Shown: one piece after another, positions 34,079-45,700 of the stretch
Numbering within the stretch: position 1 is the stretch's first letter
Layout: each line of letters opens with the position of its first letter
Assembly: GCF_963678975.1 (NCBI RefSeq)
Contig: NC_089279.1
Span: 26,336,004-26,400,003 of the forward strand
Source of the DNA: Dysidea avara
Taxonomy: Eukaryota; Porifera; Demospongiae; Dictyoceratida; Dysideidae
Direction: 5' to 3'
DNA: 64,000 nucleotides
The notes under the pieces: model-generated
Seen by the model: the letters and a program-made list of their open reading frames with translations, nothing else
Told to the model about the DNA's origin: nothing
Databases searched by the model: none
Program-made: the position numbers and the translations under genes

Positions 34079-35194
34079 TGTGACCGGGCCTGCAAAAACA
34101 AGGCACGTGGGCACAAACTACACCTTGTCACGCTATAGATCATATCTCAGTACTGGAACAGAATATTTGCATTCTGTAATCCAGGGGCGGATCTAGGAAT
34201 TATAAAGGGGGGGGGGCTAACTCAAGGTACTAATCTCTTGGGTAAAGGTGTGTGAAGCATGCTGGAACTAGGGGGGTCTGGGGGCATGCCCCCCAGGAAA
34301 ATTTTGAAAAATAGATGCTAAAATACTGCAATTTGAAGACATTTCCACATAAAATTCATAATATTTTCTTCCTGTAGATATTTTATATACTGCCTTTAGA
34401 TTATAGGTATGGCTTTCTGACTCTGAAGTAGCTATTTTGCTAATGGAAAAGTTTGGGTAGGTACAGGCAACCAAGTACATGATGCACCCCTCTCACAATT
34501 GCACAACACTGAATATGTGCATATTAGAATAATAATGTTGAAAGTGGAAAATTTTGAAATTTGAACAATACAAGATTGAATCTGAGAGCATTTTCAATGG
34601 AAATTGTGTACCTGAATTAAGTATTGTCATACATATTAACTACACAAGTAGATGAATGAAGCCCTTTAAACAGACCAATGCACTTCATTGTATGTATATG
34701 TGCAGGCAGATTTGGAAAAATTCCATAACAGAACCAACTACATGTTTCCAGTGAATGTTCTATTAGAGTAGGTAGCTGACTGCTCTATTAGAGTATCTCG
34801 ATCTTGTACACCTCCAATGCTGATCCGGGTCCTTGTTGCATAAACTTTAGCATAAATCCACTGATAATACCTTGGAAAAATGTTTATAAGGTGGTTTTAT
34901 GAGTATTTGTATTATTAGTGATCATATAATTATGCTAAGACAAAATTTCATTATAATACTCAGCATATTGATCAAGTAAAGCTTAAATATGAAGGGGGGA
35001 GCTTCAGCCCTCAACCCCCCCCCCCCCTGGATCTGCCCCTGTAATCTACATCATGAAGCCAACTAAACTCGTACTAAGAGCTGAAAATTGCATTGCCATA
35101 GGACAATGGTAGAAAAAGTTATGAGTGATGAACGTTTGAAAAAGTAGGCAAAAATCATTTGCCCACATGCCCTATTTTTGCAGGCCCAGTCACA
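34079..35194. mobile_element. MITE with TGTGACCGGGC ends split by insertion (copy 8)
   Basis: The duplicate of 30643-30894. Its two halves (34079-34181 and 35042-35194) are separated by the CAGGGGCGGATC element. Confidence 0.8.
34182..35041. mobile_element. DNA element with CAGGGGCGGATC ends inserted in a MITE
   Basis: The ends CAGGGGCGGATCTAGG and CTGGATCTGCCCCTG are inverted. Unit 1 of the tandem duplication gives the empty site, CTGTAATCTACATC, so the boundaries are exact to a few bases: TAATC is duplicated, and up to CTGTAATC if the terminal CTG is shared. G and C runs flank the interior at each end. It contains GGGGGTCTGGGGGCATGCCC as in 5293-6478 and CTCTATTAGAG motifs near 34750-34800. 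No coding capacity. Confidence 0.85.
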
Positions 35195-36472
35195 TTTAAT
35201 GCCTTATAATCGCTCTTAGCTGTCAATTAATACTGTGCAACATACCACTAGGTCACAGAATACCTACTCTGTTTGGACTCAACTACAAGACTATATACAT
35301 CATGCCATAGAGTGATGATGTATGTACAATATTGTAGTAAGTCATCATACCATATACAATTGTGTGTGCGTAATAAAACTACTATTATATTTCAGTAAAC
35401 TGTAATTGTATCCACTTTCTGTACACAACAGTTTAAATGATTATTTGTAGCAATTTAGAATAATCCTACATATGTCACCTCACAGAAATGTTTTTATCTT
35501 GTAACCCACAGCAACTTGGAGGTATGTATAGCATGCAAGAATGAGCATATATGGTAAATGTACACAAAATGTAATTCACCTGGAGTTGTGAATTGTAGAA
35601 AGAAATGTATGTCTGCAGTAGATTTCAGCATTGGATATGCTGTATAGGTGCACCACCGGTAGAGCTTGTTCAATACAATATTTCATGTGTGCATATAGCA
35701 GTGATCATAATCTGATGAGCTTGTTATAAATACTGTCTAAATCTTACTAAAGCTAGCTTTTTATACAACATGAAATTGTAATCAGAGTGCGATAAATACA
35801 ACATCATGAATTTAACTGTAATCATGAATGCAATATTTTTAATGGCTGAGAAAACATTGCTTCTAATGTCTATGTACGTCACTTAAGTGCCTATATACAA
35901 AACCTGTTTAGCTGTATATAACAACACACTATAATACAGACTCCTATATGCATGGTAAACTATCTACAAAGAATTTGGAATGGCTAGCTGTTGTCGGTCA
36001 TATATAGGGTAAAGCCTCACATCATTTCTATTTCAGTCTAAACATCTAAATACCATATATAAATAGGCATATAACCATAATATACAGGTGTATGTGTCCT
36101 TAACTACTAACACCAGCAGTTTTTAGATTTTATATTTATCACTTGATATATTAGTTATTAGTAGATAATTAATTGTTGGTTATTTCATCCGTATTTGATT
36201 TCAGGAATTCATTACATTTATGGTAGAGAACCCTAGTCCTAGTCTGCATGTCTCCATCATCCCACATTAATTGCCATGAAATTAATGTGAGCAGCTATGT
36301 ACATGCATATCCGCCACAAATAACTAATATATTCCCTAAAGCATTCTATTTAATTTAGCTGTAAAGTTCCATTTTTGATGAGCATGGCTGATTGCATTCT
36401 AACCTGAGGAATTTAGCTACATGCCTAACAAATGTAAGATCACTGTATTGTATACGTATACACCATGCACAT

Positions 36473-36837
36473 AATGGTATCCATACAAAAACAGCCAAGC
36501 TGCATAAAAATGGTGCGGCTTTAAAACCCTGAGTGAAAAACTGAAGTTGTGAAATCAAAGGTGGCGGCCATGCAATGATGTTGATGATAACATTTTTTTA
36601 ATAATGGCTTTGTGCATTATTAAAATTTGCTATCATTAACATAATTGCAGCCATTTCATGGCCACCACCTTTGATTTTTACCCAGGCCTTTGAAGGCCGC
36701 AACCTTTTTTATACAGCTTGGCTGTTTTTACATGGATTTCACTCCTTTTTGTATTTTAAATGGCTACCCCAAAGCCAACCATATAAACAGGCTTTGAATT
36801 TTGTTTTTACACAAATCATTGTTCTTTTTATCTACAG
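36473..36837 (+). mobile_element. Foldback element, unit 2 copy
   Basis: Duplicate of 32403-32766 with a few substitutions that improve arm pairing (AAACAGCCAAGCTGCATAAA). It again abuts a hairpin-headed unit. Confidence 0.7.
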
Positions 36838-36838
36838 A

Positions 36839-37680
36839 TCAAGACACACGGTAGTGTGTCGTGCAGCCCAAGAAGCCGGCGCGCCACACCGTGAGTATAT
36901 TAACAGGAAGAAAGTAAACGCAATTTTCACACCTTTGTAGCTCCGTGATTCCTTATCCGATTGAAACCAAAGTTGCTACAGAAGTGCCAGCTAGGTAGGG
37001 TAGTCCACATTTAAAATTTGAAGAACATCGCTCCAGCAATTTCCGAGATACGAGCGGCCAAAGTTTGGGGATTTTTTTTTTTTTTTTTTTTTCTTCTACT
37101 TCTTTTCGCACACTTTACAAAGTCTGCCATAAAATGCAAATACGTGCTCCGACCAAGCTGACATTTGGCATACTTAAAGGGCTCATTATACCAAATCTTA
37201 GTACCAACGTTGGTAGGAATCCGATGAACATTGAACATTGAACATTCACGGAGTTACGTATATACAATCGATTATTTGCTTAAAATATGGTCGAAGGTCT
37301 GTCACGCCCACAGGGTAAACCCCTTGAAGGAATGTGCTGAACATTGCTATATGTAGATGGAGTAACCATCGTAGGAGTGTTTTAGTGTGGTTTGAAAAGA
37401 ATCGAGATAAAGGCCATCGAGATATGACACAAAACCCAACCTGTGTGACAATTAAGCGATCGATTTTTATGAATAAAAAAACTATTAGTTTTCACGCGTA
37501 CCATGCAGGCAAACCGCTTAGAGTAATGAGCTGAAAATCGGTGTGTAGCTGAAATAATTATCATAGAAAGTCCTTGCAGTAGTACAGAAGAATCGAATTA
37601 CAAACCACTGAGTTATGATTCGAAAGCCAACTACGTGTAGCAAATGTGAGATCGATACACTCTATTAAACAGAACAGAAC
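36839..37680 (+). mobile_element. Hairpin-headed repeat unit, copy gamma
   Basis: It begins TCAAGACACACGGTAGTGTG after an A. Body as in copy beta, but it continues through ATTCGAAAGCCAACTACGTG to GAGATCGATACACTCTATTA. A T run of about 20 bases lies near 37070. An ATT microsatellite and A-rich sequence (37683-37860, possibly a minus-strand retroposon end) then separate it from minisatellite B. Confidence 0.75.
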
Positions 37681-37924
37681 AGTATTATTATTATTATTAT
37701 CAATTTTACCACGAGGGAAGGCATACACAAAGGCAAAGCCTGTACAAGGTGTCAGCCCAAAATATAACATTACAAAAACAACAAAGAAATTTACAAAACT
37801 ACACAAAATACAAAATACACTGAAGCAAACAAAAGCAGAGATACAAAACATCAATTAACACACACATAACAGTCACCCTAATAGAGCATTCAGCTACGTT
37901 TAAAACTTACTCCATTATAGAATT

Positions 37925-38835
37925 ATATTGCATTGCAAGTTATTCTGTAGGGAGTTCAACTACAAGCAGTTAATCTTATAGACAATTCAGCTACAAGCAA
38001 GTCACCCTGTAGAGAGTTCAGCTACAAATAAATAGCTGTAGAGATTCAGAACATTACAAGTCATACTGAAGAGAGTTCAGCTATAAACAAGTCACCCTGT
38101 AGAGAGTTCAGCTACAACAAGTCACTCTGTAGAGAATCCAGCTACAAACAAGTCACTGTGTAGAGAGTTCAGCTACAAAGAACCTACCCAGTAGAGAGTT
38201 CATCTATAGAAGAAATTATCTTGTAGAGAGTTCAGCTACAAAGAACCCATCATTTAGAGGGTTTAGCTGCAAAGAATCCATCATTTAGAGAGTTTAGCTG
38301 CAAACAAATCACCCTGTAGAGAGTTCAGCTATGAAACGATCACCCTGTAGAAAGTTCAGCTAGAAGAAGTCACCTTGTAGAGAGTTCAGCTGCAAACAAA
38401 TCACCCTGTAGAGAATTCAGATACAAACAAATCACCCTGTAGAGAGATCAGCTAGAAACAAGTCACCCTGTGGAGAGATCAGCTAGAAGAAGTTACCTTG
38501 TGAGAGTTCAGCTACAAAGAAACCATCATGTAGAGAGTTCAGCTGCAAAAAATATCACGCTGTAGAGAGTTCAGCTACAAACAAGCTACCCTATAGAGAG
38601 ATCAGCTAGAAATAAATCATCTTGTAGAGAGTTCAGCTACAAACAAATCACCCTGTAGAGAGTTCAACTACAAATAGATAACCCTATATAGAGAGTTCAG
38701 CTAGAAACAAGTCACCCTGTAGAGAGAATCCTGTAGAGACTTCAGCTACACACAGATCACTCTGTAGAGAGTTCAGCTACATTTCAAGTCACCCAGCAGA
38801 GAGATAAGCTGCATGCAAGCAAGTTATCCTGTAGG
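37925..38835 (+). repeat. 31-bp minisatellite array B (about 0.9 kb)
   Basis: Units of about 31 bp read TGTAGAGAGTTCAGCTACAA followed by ACAAGTCACCC, about 29 copies with frequent variants. Same family as arrays A and C. After it comes AATATATATAATTTGTATAA and ACTGATGAAATCAAAAATA, the spacer that also follows array C. Confidence 0.9.
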
Positions 38836-38919
38836 AAATAATTGGCATTTAATAAATATATATAATTTGTATAATTACTGATGAAATCAAAAATAGTTTA
38901 AGTATTAAAAATCTGTTTT

Positions 38920-39850
38920 CAATCATTTAGGGCACTGGACTTTGATTAAGTCCATGCATATCTTAGATTATGCCAGTGTATATCTAATAAGTTCTTAAAC
39001 ATTGAAATGGAAGCTGTTGAATTGGCCTCTTCAGGTAAGGAATTGCAATCATTAATGACCGGGTTAGAAAAAAAGTTAGTAAATGGCAAAGAAAATTTGT
39101 TCTTATAACTTTATATTAGCGTGTGTCCTCTTGTTCGTGTTTCAAATAGGGTAAGAAAGCACTCTGGGTTAATGGATGTCATTGACTTTAAGATTTTGAA
39201 AATTTCAGTAAAATCTCCTCTCTTTCTTCACAATAAATTCTAATGAATATAAATCGAGATATCTTAGTCTATCCTCATAGAATAGTGTAGCAATATTCTT
39301 TACAAGTGTAGTAGTTCTGCATTGAACTTTTCTAATATGTCAATGTCTTTAATTAAATAAGGGTTCCAGAGCTAAACACAATACTCCAAATGTGGTCTAA
39401 TGTAAGATTTGTAAACTAGCAGAAAGGATTTCTTGTTTAAGTTTCTCTTGGTTATTCCAAGTGCCTGTGTTGCCTTAGCTGATGCCTTTTGGCACTGTAA
39501 TGAAAAATTATTTGAGGTGCCACCCAGACACCAAGGTCTCTAGCTGATGTTACATGTGATATAACTGTTCTAGTGCCATCTTTTTCACACAATGTATCTG
39601 GTGAGTTACCCACCTGCATTACTTGACATTTCCTACCATTAAAGTTCAGTAACCAGAGCCTAGACCATGAAGCAATATAATCTAAATTCAATTGCAGTTG
39701 CTGACTGTCTCTTACATCACAAATGACAAACCTATCACAAACTGGATCCAAATTGTGAAGTTGCAGATATCTAGCAAGTGTAGCTACCTCACCGGGACTA
39801 AAACACTTCAGCTCTGAAATAATTCTATGGCATCTAAACATGCTGCTGAA
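38920..39850 (-). pseudogene. Decayed LINE reverse-transcriptase C-terminal half
   Basis: On the minus strand the frame gives LQLNLDYIASWSRLWLLNFN, GRKCQVMQVG and ARDLGVWV, matching the thumb-adjacent region of non-LTR reverse transcriptases. In other frames follow LIRPHLEYCV, LWNPYLIKDID, RGDFTEIFKILKSMTSINPE, TRGHTLI and VINDCNSLPEEANST, the usual C-terminal order. Several stops and frameshifts make it inactive. The catalytic core and endonuclease are absent. The A/T-rich 3' side borders minisatellite B. Confidence 0.8.
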
Positions 39851-40167
39851 AGAAAGTGTTGATACGGAAAATCAACGCTTCGATATAGTTTCGTTGGATG
39901 AAGTAGAAGACAAGCAACCTGATTGAAGATAAATGAAAGGCAAGGTGCAGAGGGCCTACACTAGTCGGAACCCCAAAAGGCACATCCCACTGGTGAGTTT
40001 ATCATTATGGCATAAAATGGTGGCCATGAGCTGCTTCGTTTGGCCTCTATCCTTGCGACTGTGGTCAGGCAGTGAGGCAGTCAGTGAGATTAAATTCAAG
40101 TTTTGGCGATTTTTAAAAAATTCTATATCCGGCCACCTGCAAGTGTTTTGTTATATTTAATGCTGTA

Positions 40168-41000
40168 TCAAGACACACGGTAGTGTGTCGTGCGGCCCAA
40201 GAAGCCGGCGCGCCACACCGTGAGTATATTGACAGGAAGAACGAAAACGTCATTTTTACACCTTTGTATCTCGGTGATCACTTATCTGATTGGAACCAAA
40301 TTTGCTACACAGTTGCCCGCCAGCCAAAGGAGTCTACATTCCAAATTTGAAGGAAATCGCTCCAGCCATTTCCGAGATACGAGCTGCCAAAGTTTCGTTT
40401 TTTTTTTCTTCGTTTTTTTTTTCTTCTTCGTCTTTTCGCACACTTGCAAAAATTGCTATAACAAGCAAACGCGTACTCCGATCGCCTTGAAATTTGGCAC
40501 ACAGAAAGGGAGTCCAAAGGCGAATCCTAGCATCAAATTTGGTACAAATCCGATGAATGGTTCAGGAGTTAAGACCGATTATTCGCGTAAAACAAGATCG
40601 GTTTGTTGTCACGCCTACAGGGTAAACCGCTTCATGGAATGAGTTGAAAATTGCTATGTAGATGGAGTAACCATCGTAGGAGTGCCTTTTGGTGGTTTGA
40701 AAGGAATCGAAATGAAGACCACGGAGATATGACACAAAACCCAACCTGTGTCACAATTACGCGATCGATTTTTATGAATATCAAAAGTATTAGTTTTCAC
40801 GCCTACTAGACAAACCGCTTAGAGCAATGAGCTGAAAATCGGTGTATAGCTGGAATAATCTTCATAGAAAGTCCTTGCAGTAGTATACAGAAGAATCGGA
40901 TTACAAACCACTGAGTTATGATTCGAAAGCCAACTCCGTGTAGCAAATGCGAGATCGAGATACTCTAATAGAACAGTCACCCTAATAGAGCATTCGGCTA
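40168..41000 (+). mobile_element. Hairpin-headed repeat unit, copy delta
   Basis: It starts TCAAGACACACGGTAGTGTG after an A and contains GGCCCAAGAAGCCGGCGCG. The body has CTTGAAATTTGGCACACA. It ends GATCGAGATACTCTAATAGA followed by a second CTAATAGAGCATTCGG. This is the most complete copy, with minisatellite C and a foldback following in order. A 150-residue open frame across it resembles the frame in copy alpha around PIALKFGTQKG, but no family was recognised. Confidence 0.8.
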
Positions 41001-41034
41001 ATTTATTTACTCCATTATAGAATTTTATTACATC

Positions 41035-44000
41035 ACAAGTTATTCTGTAGGGAGTTCAGCTGCAAACAGTTAATCTTTTAGACAGTTCAGCAAGAAGACA
41101 GTCACCATGTGGAGAGTTAAGCAAAAATACCACCATAGAGATTCAGAACATTACAAGTCACACTGAAGAAAGTTCAGCTATAAACAAGTCATGCACTGTG
41201 TAGAGAATTCAGCTACAATTAAGTCACTCTCTAGAGAATTCAGTTACACAGAATTCTGCTACACACAAGTCACTGTGGAGAGAGTTCAGCTACAAACAAA
41301 TTACCCTTTAGAGGGATCAGCTACAAACAAAACACTTTGCAGGGTGTTCAACTGCAACAAATCAATTACCTTTAGAGCGATCAGCAATGAACAAATCAAC
41401 ACAAATCTACCTGTAGAGAGATCAGCTAGAAACAAACCACCCTGAAGAGAGTTCAGCTACAAAAAATCACCCTATAGAGACATCAGCTAGAAACTAGACA
41501 CAATGTAAGGAGTTCAGCTACAAGAAATCACCCTGTAGAGAGTTCAGCTAAAACAAACCAACCTGCAGAGAGATCAGCTACAAACAAATCACCTTATAGA
41601 GAGTTCAGCTACAAACAGATTACCTGTAGAGAGATCGGCTACAAACAAATCAACCTGCAGAGAGATCAGCTATATACACACAAATCAACTTGTAGAGAGA
41701 TCAGCTACAAACAAATCACCCTGTAGAGAGATCAGCTAGAAACTACACACAATGTAAGGAGTTCAGCTACAAACAAATCACCCTGTAGAGAGATCAGCTA
41801 CAAACTAGACACAAAGTAAGGAGTTCAGCTACAAGCAAATTACCCTGTAGAGAGTTCATCTACAAACAAATCAACCTGTAGAGCAATCAGCTAGAAACAA
41901 ATCACCCTGAAGAGAGGTCAGCTACAAAAAATCACCCTGTAGAGAGATCAGCTAGAAACAAATCACCCTGAAGAGAGGTCAGCTACAAAAAAATCACCCT
42001 GTAGAGAGATCAGCTACAAACAAATTGCCCTGTAGAGAGATCGGCTACAAACAAATCAACCTGCAGAGAGATCAGCTACACACAAATCAACTTGTAGAGA
42101 GTTCAGCTACAAACAAATTACCCTGTAGAGAGATCGGCTACAAACAAATCAGCCTGTAGAGAGTTCAGCTAAAACAAATCAACCTGCAGAGAGATCAACT
42201 ACAAACAAATCACCTTATAGAGAGTTCAGCTACAAACAAATTACCCTATAGAGAAATCGGCTACAAACAAATCAACCTGCAGAGAGATCAGCTACACACA
42301 AATCAACTTGTAGAGAGATCAATTACAAACAAATCATCCTGTAGAGAGGTCAGCTAGAAACTACACACAATGTAAGGAGTTCAGCTACAAATAAATCACC
42401 TTATAGAGAGTTCAGCTACAAACAAATCACTCTGTAGAGAGATCAGCTAGAAACTGGACACAATGTAAGGAGTTCAGCTACAAGCAAATCACCCTTTAGT
42501 GAGTTCAGCTACAAACAAATCAACCTGCAGTGAGATCACCTACAAAAAAGCACCTTGTACAGAGTTCAGCTACAAACAAATTACCCTGTAGAGAGATCGG
42601 CTACAAACAAATTACCCTGTAGAGAGATCGGCTACAAACAAATTACCCTGTAGAGAGATCAGCTACAAACAAATTACCCTGTAGAGAGATCGGCTACAAA
42701 CAAATCAACCAGTAGAAAGATCAGCTACACACAAATCAACTTGTAGAGAGATCAGCTACAAACAAATCACCCTGTAGAGAGATCAGCTAGAAACTAGTCA
42801 CAATGTAAGGAGTTCAGCTACAAGTAAATCACCCTGTAGAGAGTTCAGCTAAAACAAATCAACCTGCAGAGAGATCAGCTACAAATAAATCACTTTATAG
42901 ACAGTTCAGCTACAAACAAATTACCTTGTAGAGAGATCGGCTGCAAATTAATCAACCTGCAGAGAGATCAGCTACACACAAATCAACTTGTAGAGAGATC
43001 AGCTACAAACAAATCACCCTGTAGAGAGATCAGCTAGAAACTAGATACAATGCAAGGAGTTCAGCTACAAGCAAAATCACCCTTTAGTGAGTTCAGCTAC
43101 AAACAAATCAACCTGCAGTGAGATCACCCACAAAAACGCACTTGTACAGAGTTCAGTTACAAACAAATCACCCTGTAGAGAGATCAGGTAGAAGAATTCA
43201 CCTTGTAGAGAGTTCATTTACAAAGAAACCATCATATAGAGAGTTCAGCTACAAAGAAATTACCCCGTAGAGAGTTCAGCTAGAAGAAGTCACCTTGTAA
43301 AGAGTTTAGCTACAAAGAAACCATCATGTACAGAGTTCAGCTACAAAGAAACCACCTGTACAGAATTCAACTACAAACAAATCACCCTGTATAGAGATCA
43401 GCTAGAAGAAGTTACCTTGTACATAGTTCAGCTACAACAATTCACCCTGTAGAAAGATCATGCTAGAAGAAGTCACCTTGTAGAGTGTTCAGTTACAAAG
43501 AAACCATCATGTAGAGAGTTCAGCTGCAAACAAATCACTCTGTAGAGAGTTCAGCTACAAAGAAACCGCCATGTAGAGAGTTCAGCCTCATACAAACCAC
43601 CTAGTAGAGAATTCAACTACAACAAATCACCCTGTAGAGAAGAAGTTACCTTGTAGAGAGTTCAGCTACAAAGAAACCACCATGTAGAGAGTTTAGCTGC
43701 AAACAATTCACCTGTAGAGAGTTCAGCTAGAAACAAATCACCCCGTAGAGAGATCAACTGGACGAAGTCACCTTGTAGAGAGTTCAGCTACAAAGAAACC
43801 ATCATGTAGAGAGTTCAGCTGCAAACAAATCACCCTGCAGAGAGTTCAGCTACCAAAAAATCACCCTGTAGAGAGTTCAGCTAGATGAAGTCACCTTATA
43901 GAGAGTTCAGCTACAAAGAAACCATCATGTAGAGAGTTCGGCTATAAAGACACCACCATGTAGAGAGTTTAGCTGCAAACAATTCACCTGTTACAGAGAG

Positions 44001-44095
44001 TTCAGCTACAAAGAAACCATCCTGTATATAGTTCAGCTACATTTCAAGTCACCCAGTAGAGAGATCAGCTGCAAAAAAACTCCTGTGGGGAATAA
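41035..44095 (+). repeat. 31-bp minisatellite array C (about 3.1 kb)
   Basis: About 98 units of TGTAGAGAGATCAGCTACAA followed by ACAAATCACCC. A longer period is visible in the first two thirds, where a variant unit (AGAAACTAGACACAATGTAA) recurs every several units. The last third has a different variant set (AAGAAACCATCATG). No unique spacers. Confidence 0.95.
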
Positions 44096-44164
44096 TGAGC
44101 ATGTAATAAATATATGTATATAATTTGTATAATTACTAATAAAATCAAAAATAATTGAAGTACT

Positions 44165-44620
44165 AATATTCTTCTTTAAGTTCTTTTCTTCTTCCTGTGG
44201 TAAAGAAAAAAACACATGGGTTAAAAAAGCCCCAAAGCCAGCCATAGGCCGGCTTTGCAGTATACAAATACAAAAAGAAGTGATATCTAATCAAAAACAG
44301 CCAAGCTGTAAAAAAAGGTGCGGCCCCCGTAAAGGCCATGGTGAAAAAAGATGTGAAATCCAAGGTGGCGGCCAAGAAATGGCTGTGATGGTAGGTTAAT
44401 AGTTACATTTTAATAACGGCAATTCAGGTGAATTTTGTGCCACTTGGTCTTGGCACCAAATTCACCTGAATTGTTGTTATTAAAATGTAACCATTAACCT
44501 ACCATCACAGCCATTTCTTGGCCGCCACCTTGGATTTCACATCTTTTTTCACCATGTCCTTTATGGGGGCCGCACCTTTTTTTACAGCTTGGCTGTTTTT
44601 GATTAGATTATGTATTATAT
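44165..44620 (-). mobile_element. Foldback element, complete copy
   Basis: The tail (TTCCTGTGGTAAAGAAAAAA, CCCCAAAGCCAGCCATAGG) precedes two arms of about 165 bp, 44284-44448 and 44455-44620. They are near-perfect reverse complements and include GGTGGCGGCCAAGAAATGGC and its inverse. It follows minisatellite C after a 60-bp AT spacer. Confidence 0.8.
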
Positions 44621-45700
44621 GGACTTATACTACTCAGTAAGGTGATTTTTGCCACGTAATTGTCTCTAGGATGATTTTTAAAGGCAGAATTTTGGGAGGT
44701 GTGCAAAATTTTCGAGGGAATCCCTACTTAACCAGTACAAACTTACGTAACATTTCATAGGTACTTTCATGGCAAATTTATGATGAGGTTATTTAGTAGT
44801 GATACTTGCATTATATTATTTTACAATACTAGTGTAAGTAAATCCTCTCTATATGCTCAGTGCATACATTGTCCCAGTTATGAGTGCACAGTGTTTGGTT
44901 TATATAAATATTATATGTACAAAATGTAGAAGAGGCAATTCATTCTAATCAATTTATTGCCAAATTAACTGTTTAATTAGGGCAGTTGGATGTTGTTTTA
45001 GGATATGCATTGCTGCATTATACACAACTTCACAGGAATTCGTGGACTTATTTCTTCTGCAAAAGTTGCAGCCATGCACTGGAAACTAATTGTCTGTAAT
45101 CCATTTAATCTATTGATAACAAGTTCAAGTGAGCCCCACCCACTTCAGTGTGAAGTACATTAAATAGCTGCTGGGAAAGTCTTCATTATGATAATGTTAG
45201 TATGACAGTAATTGAGGTAATTGTAGAAGAATGTCCATTAGGCCCCATAGACCATGGTGTGTTCAGATGATAGTCATCTTTCTTACATATAGACTACATG
45301 GTCACAAAGTTGCTATCAACAACCTAATACCATATTGCTAGTTTTTTTGAGAGGGAAGATTTTCATGGTCTGACAGCTATATCTGTTCATTTACTGAATA
45401 CAATTCCAGTATCTCATTCCATTAAAATGGCATTGCTATTTATTAACAGTAAAGTAAGATCATATTAATAATGTGTTTCCACCCTGAATCCCAGGATTTA
45501 TTGGTTGGAGCATCTTTTAGACTTTCACTTGTATTTTAACATTTGTTTGATGTTGATGGTAAAAGTAATGGGCTAACTTAAGTTGCAGTTCGTTGTGTAG
45601 GGAGTGAATGTTGTGAAATGTCAGTATTGGAGATAGGAATTGATTTTACATTAATGACCTTTCTCTCTATCTTAGAAGTTCCAAATGTTTCTTATTTGTC
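44621..45700. other. AT-rich stretch, nothing recognised
   Basis: No exon, terminal repeat or tandem repeat was seen. It may include older retrotransposon sequence upstream of the LINE remnant. Confidence 0.4.

Larger units (their letters stand above)
33565..37617. repeat. Tandem duplication, unit 2
   Basis: Repeats 30131-33539 in the same orientation. Differences include an 860-bp transposon insertion at 34182, loss of about 150 bp near 35465 and no short retroposon at about 36450. Unit 2 continues past the homology into further hairpin-unit sequence. Confidence 0.85.

Noticed and set aside
41035-44095. CRISPR-like regular repeat array
   Set aside because: The 31-bp units are directly adjacent with no unique spacers, sequence varies among units, and the surroundings are eukaryotic.
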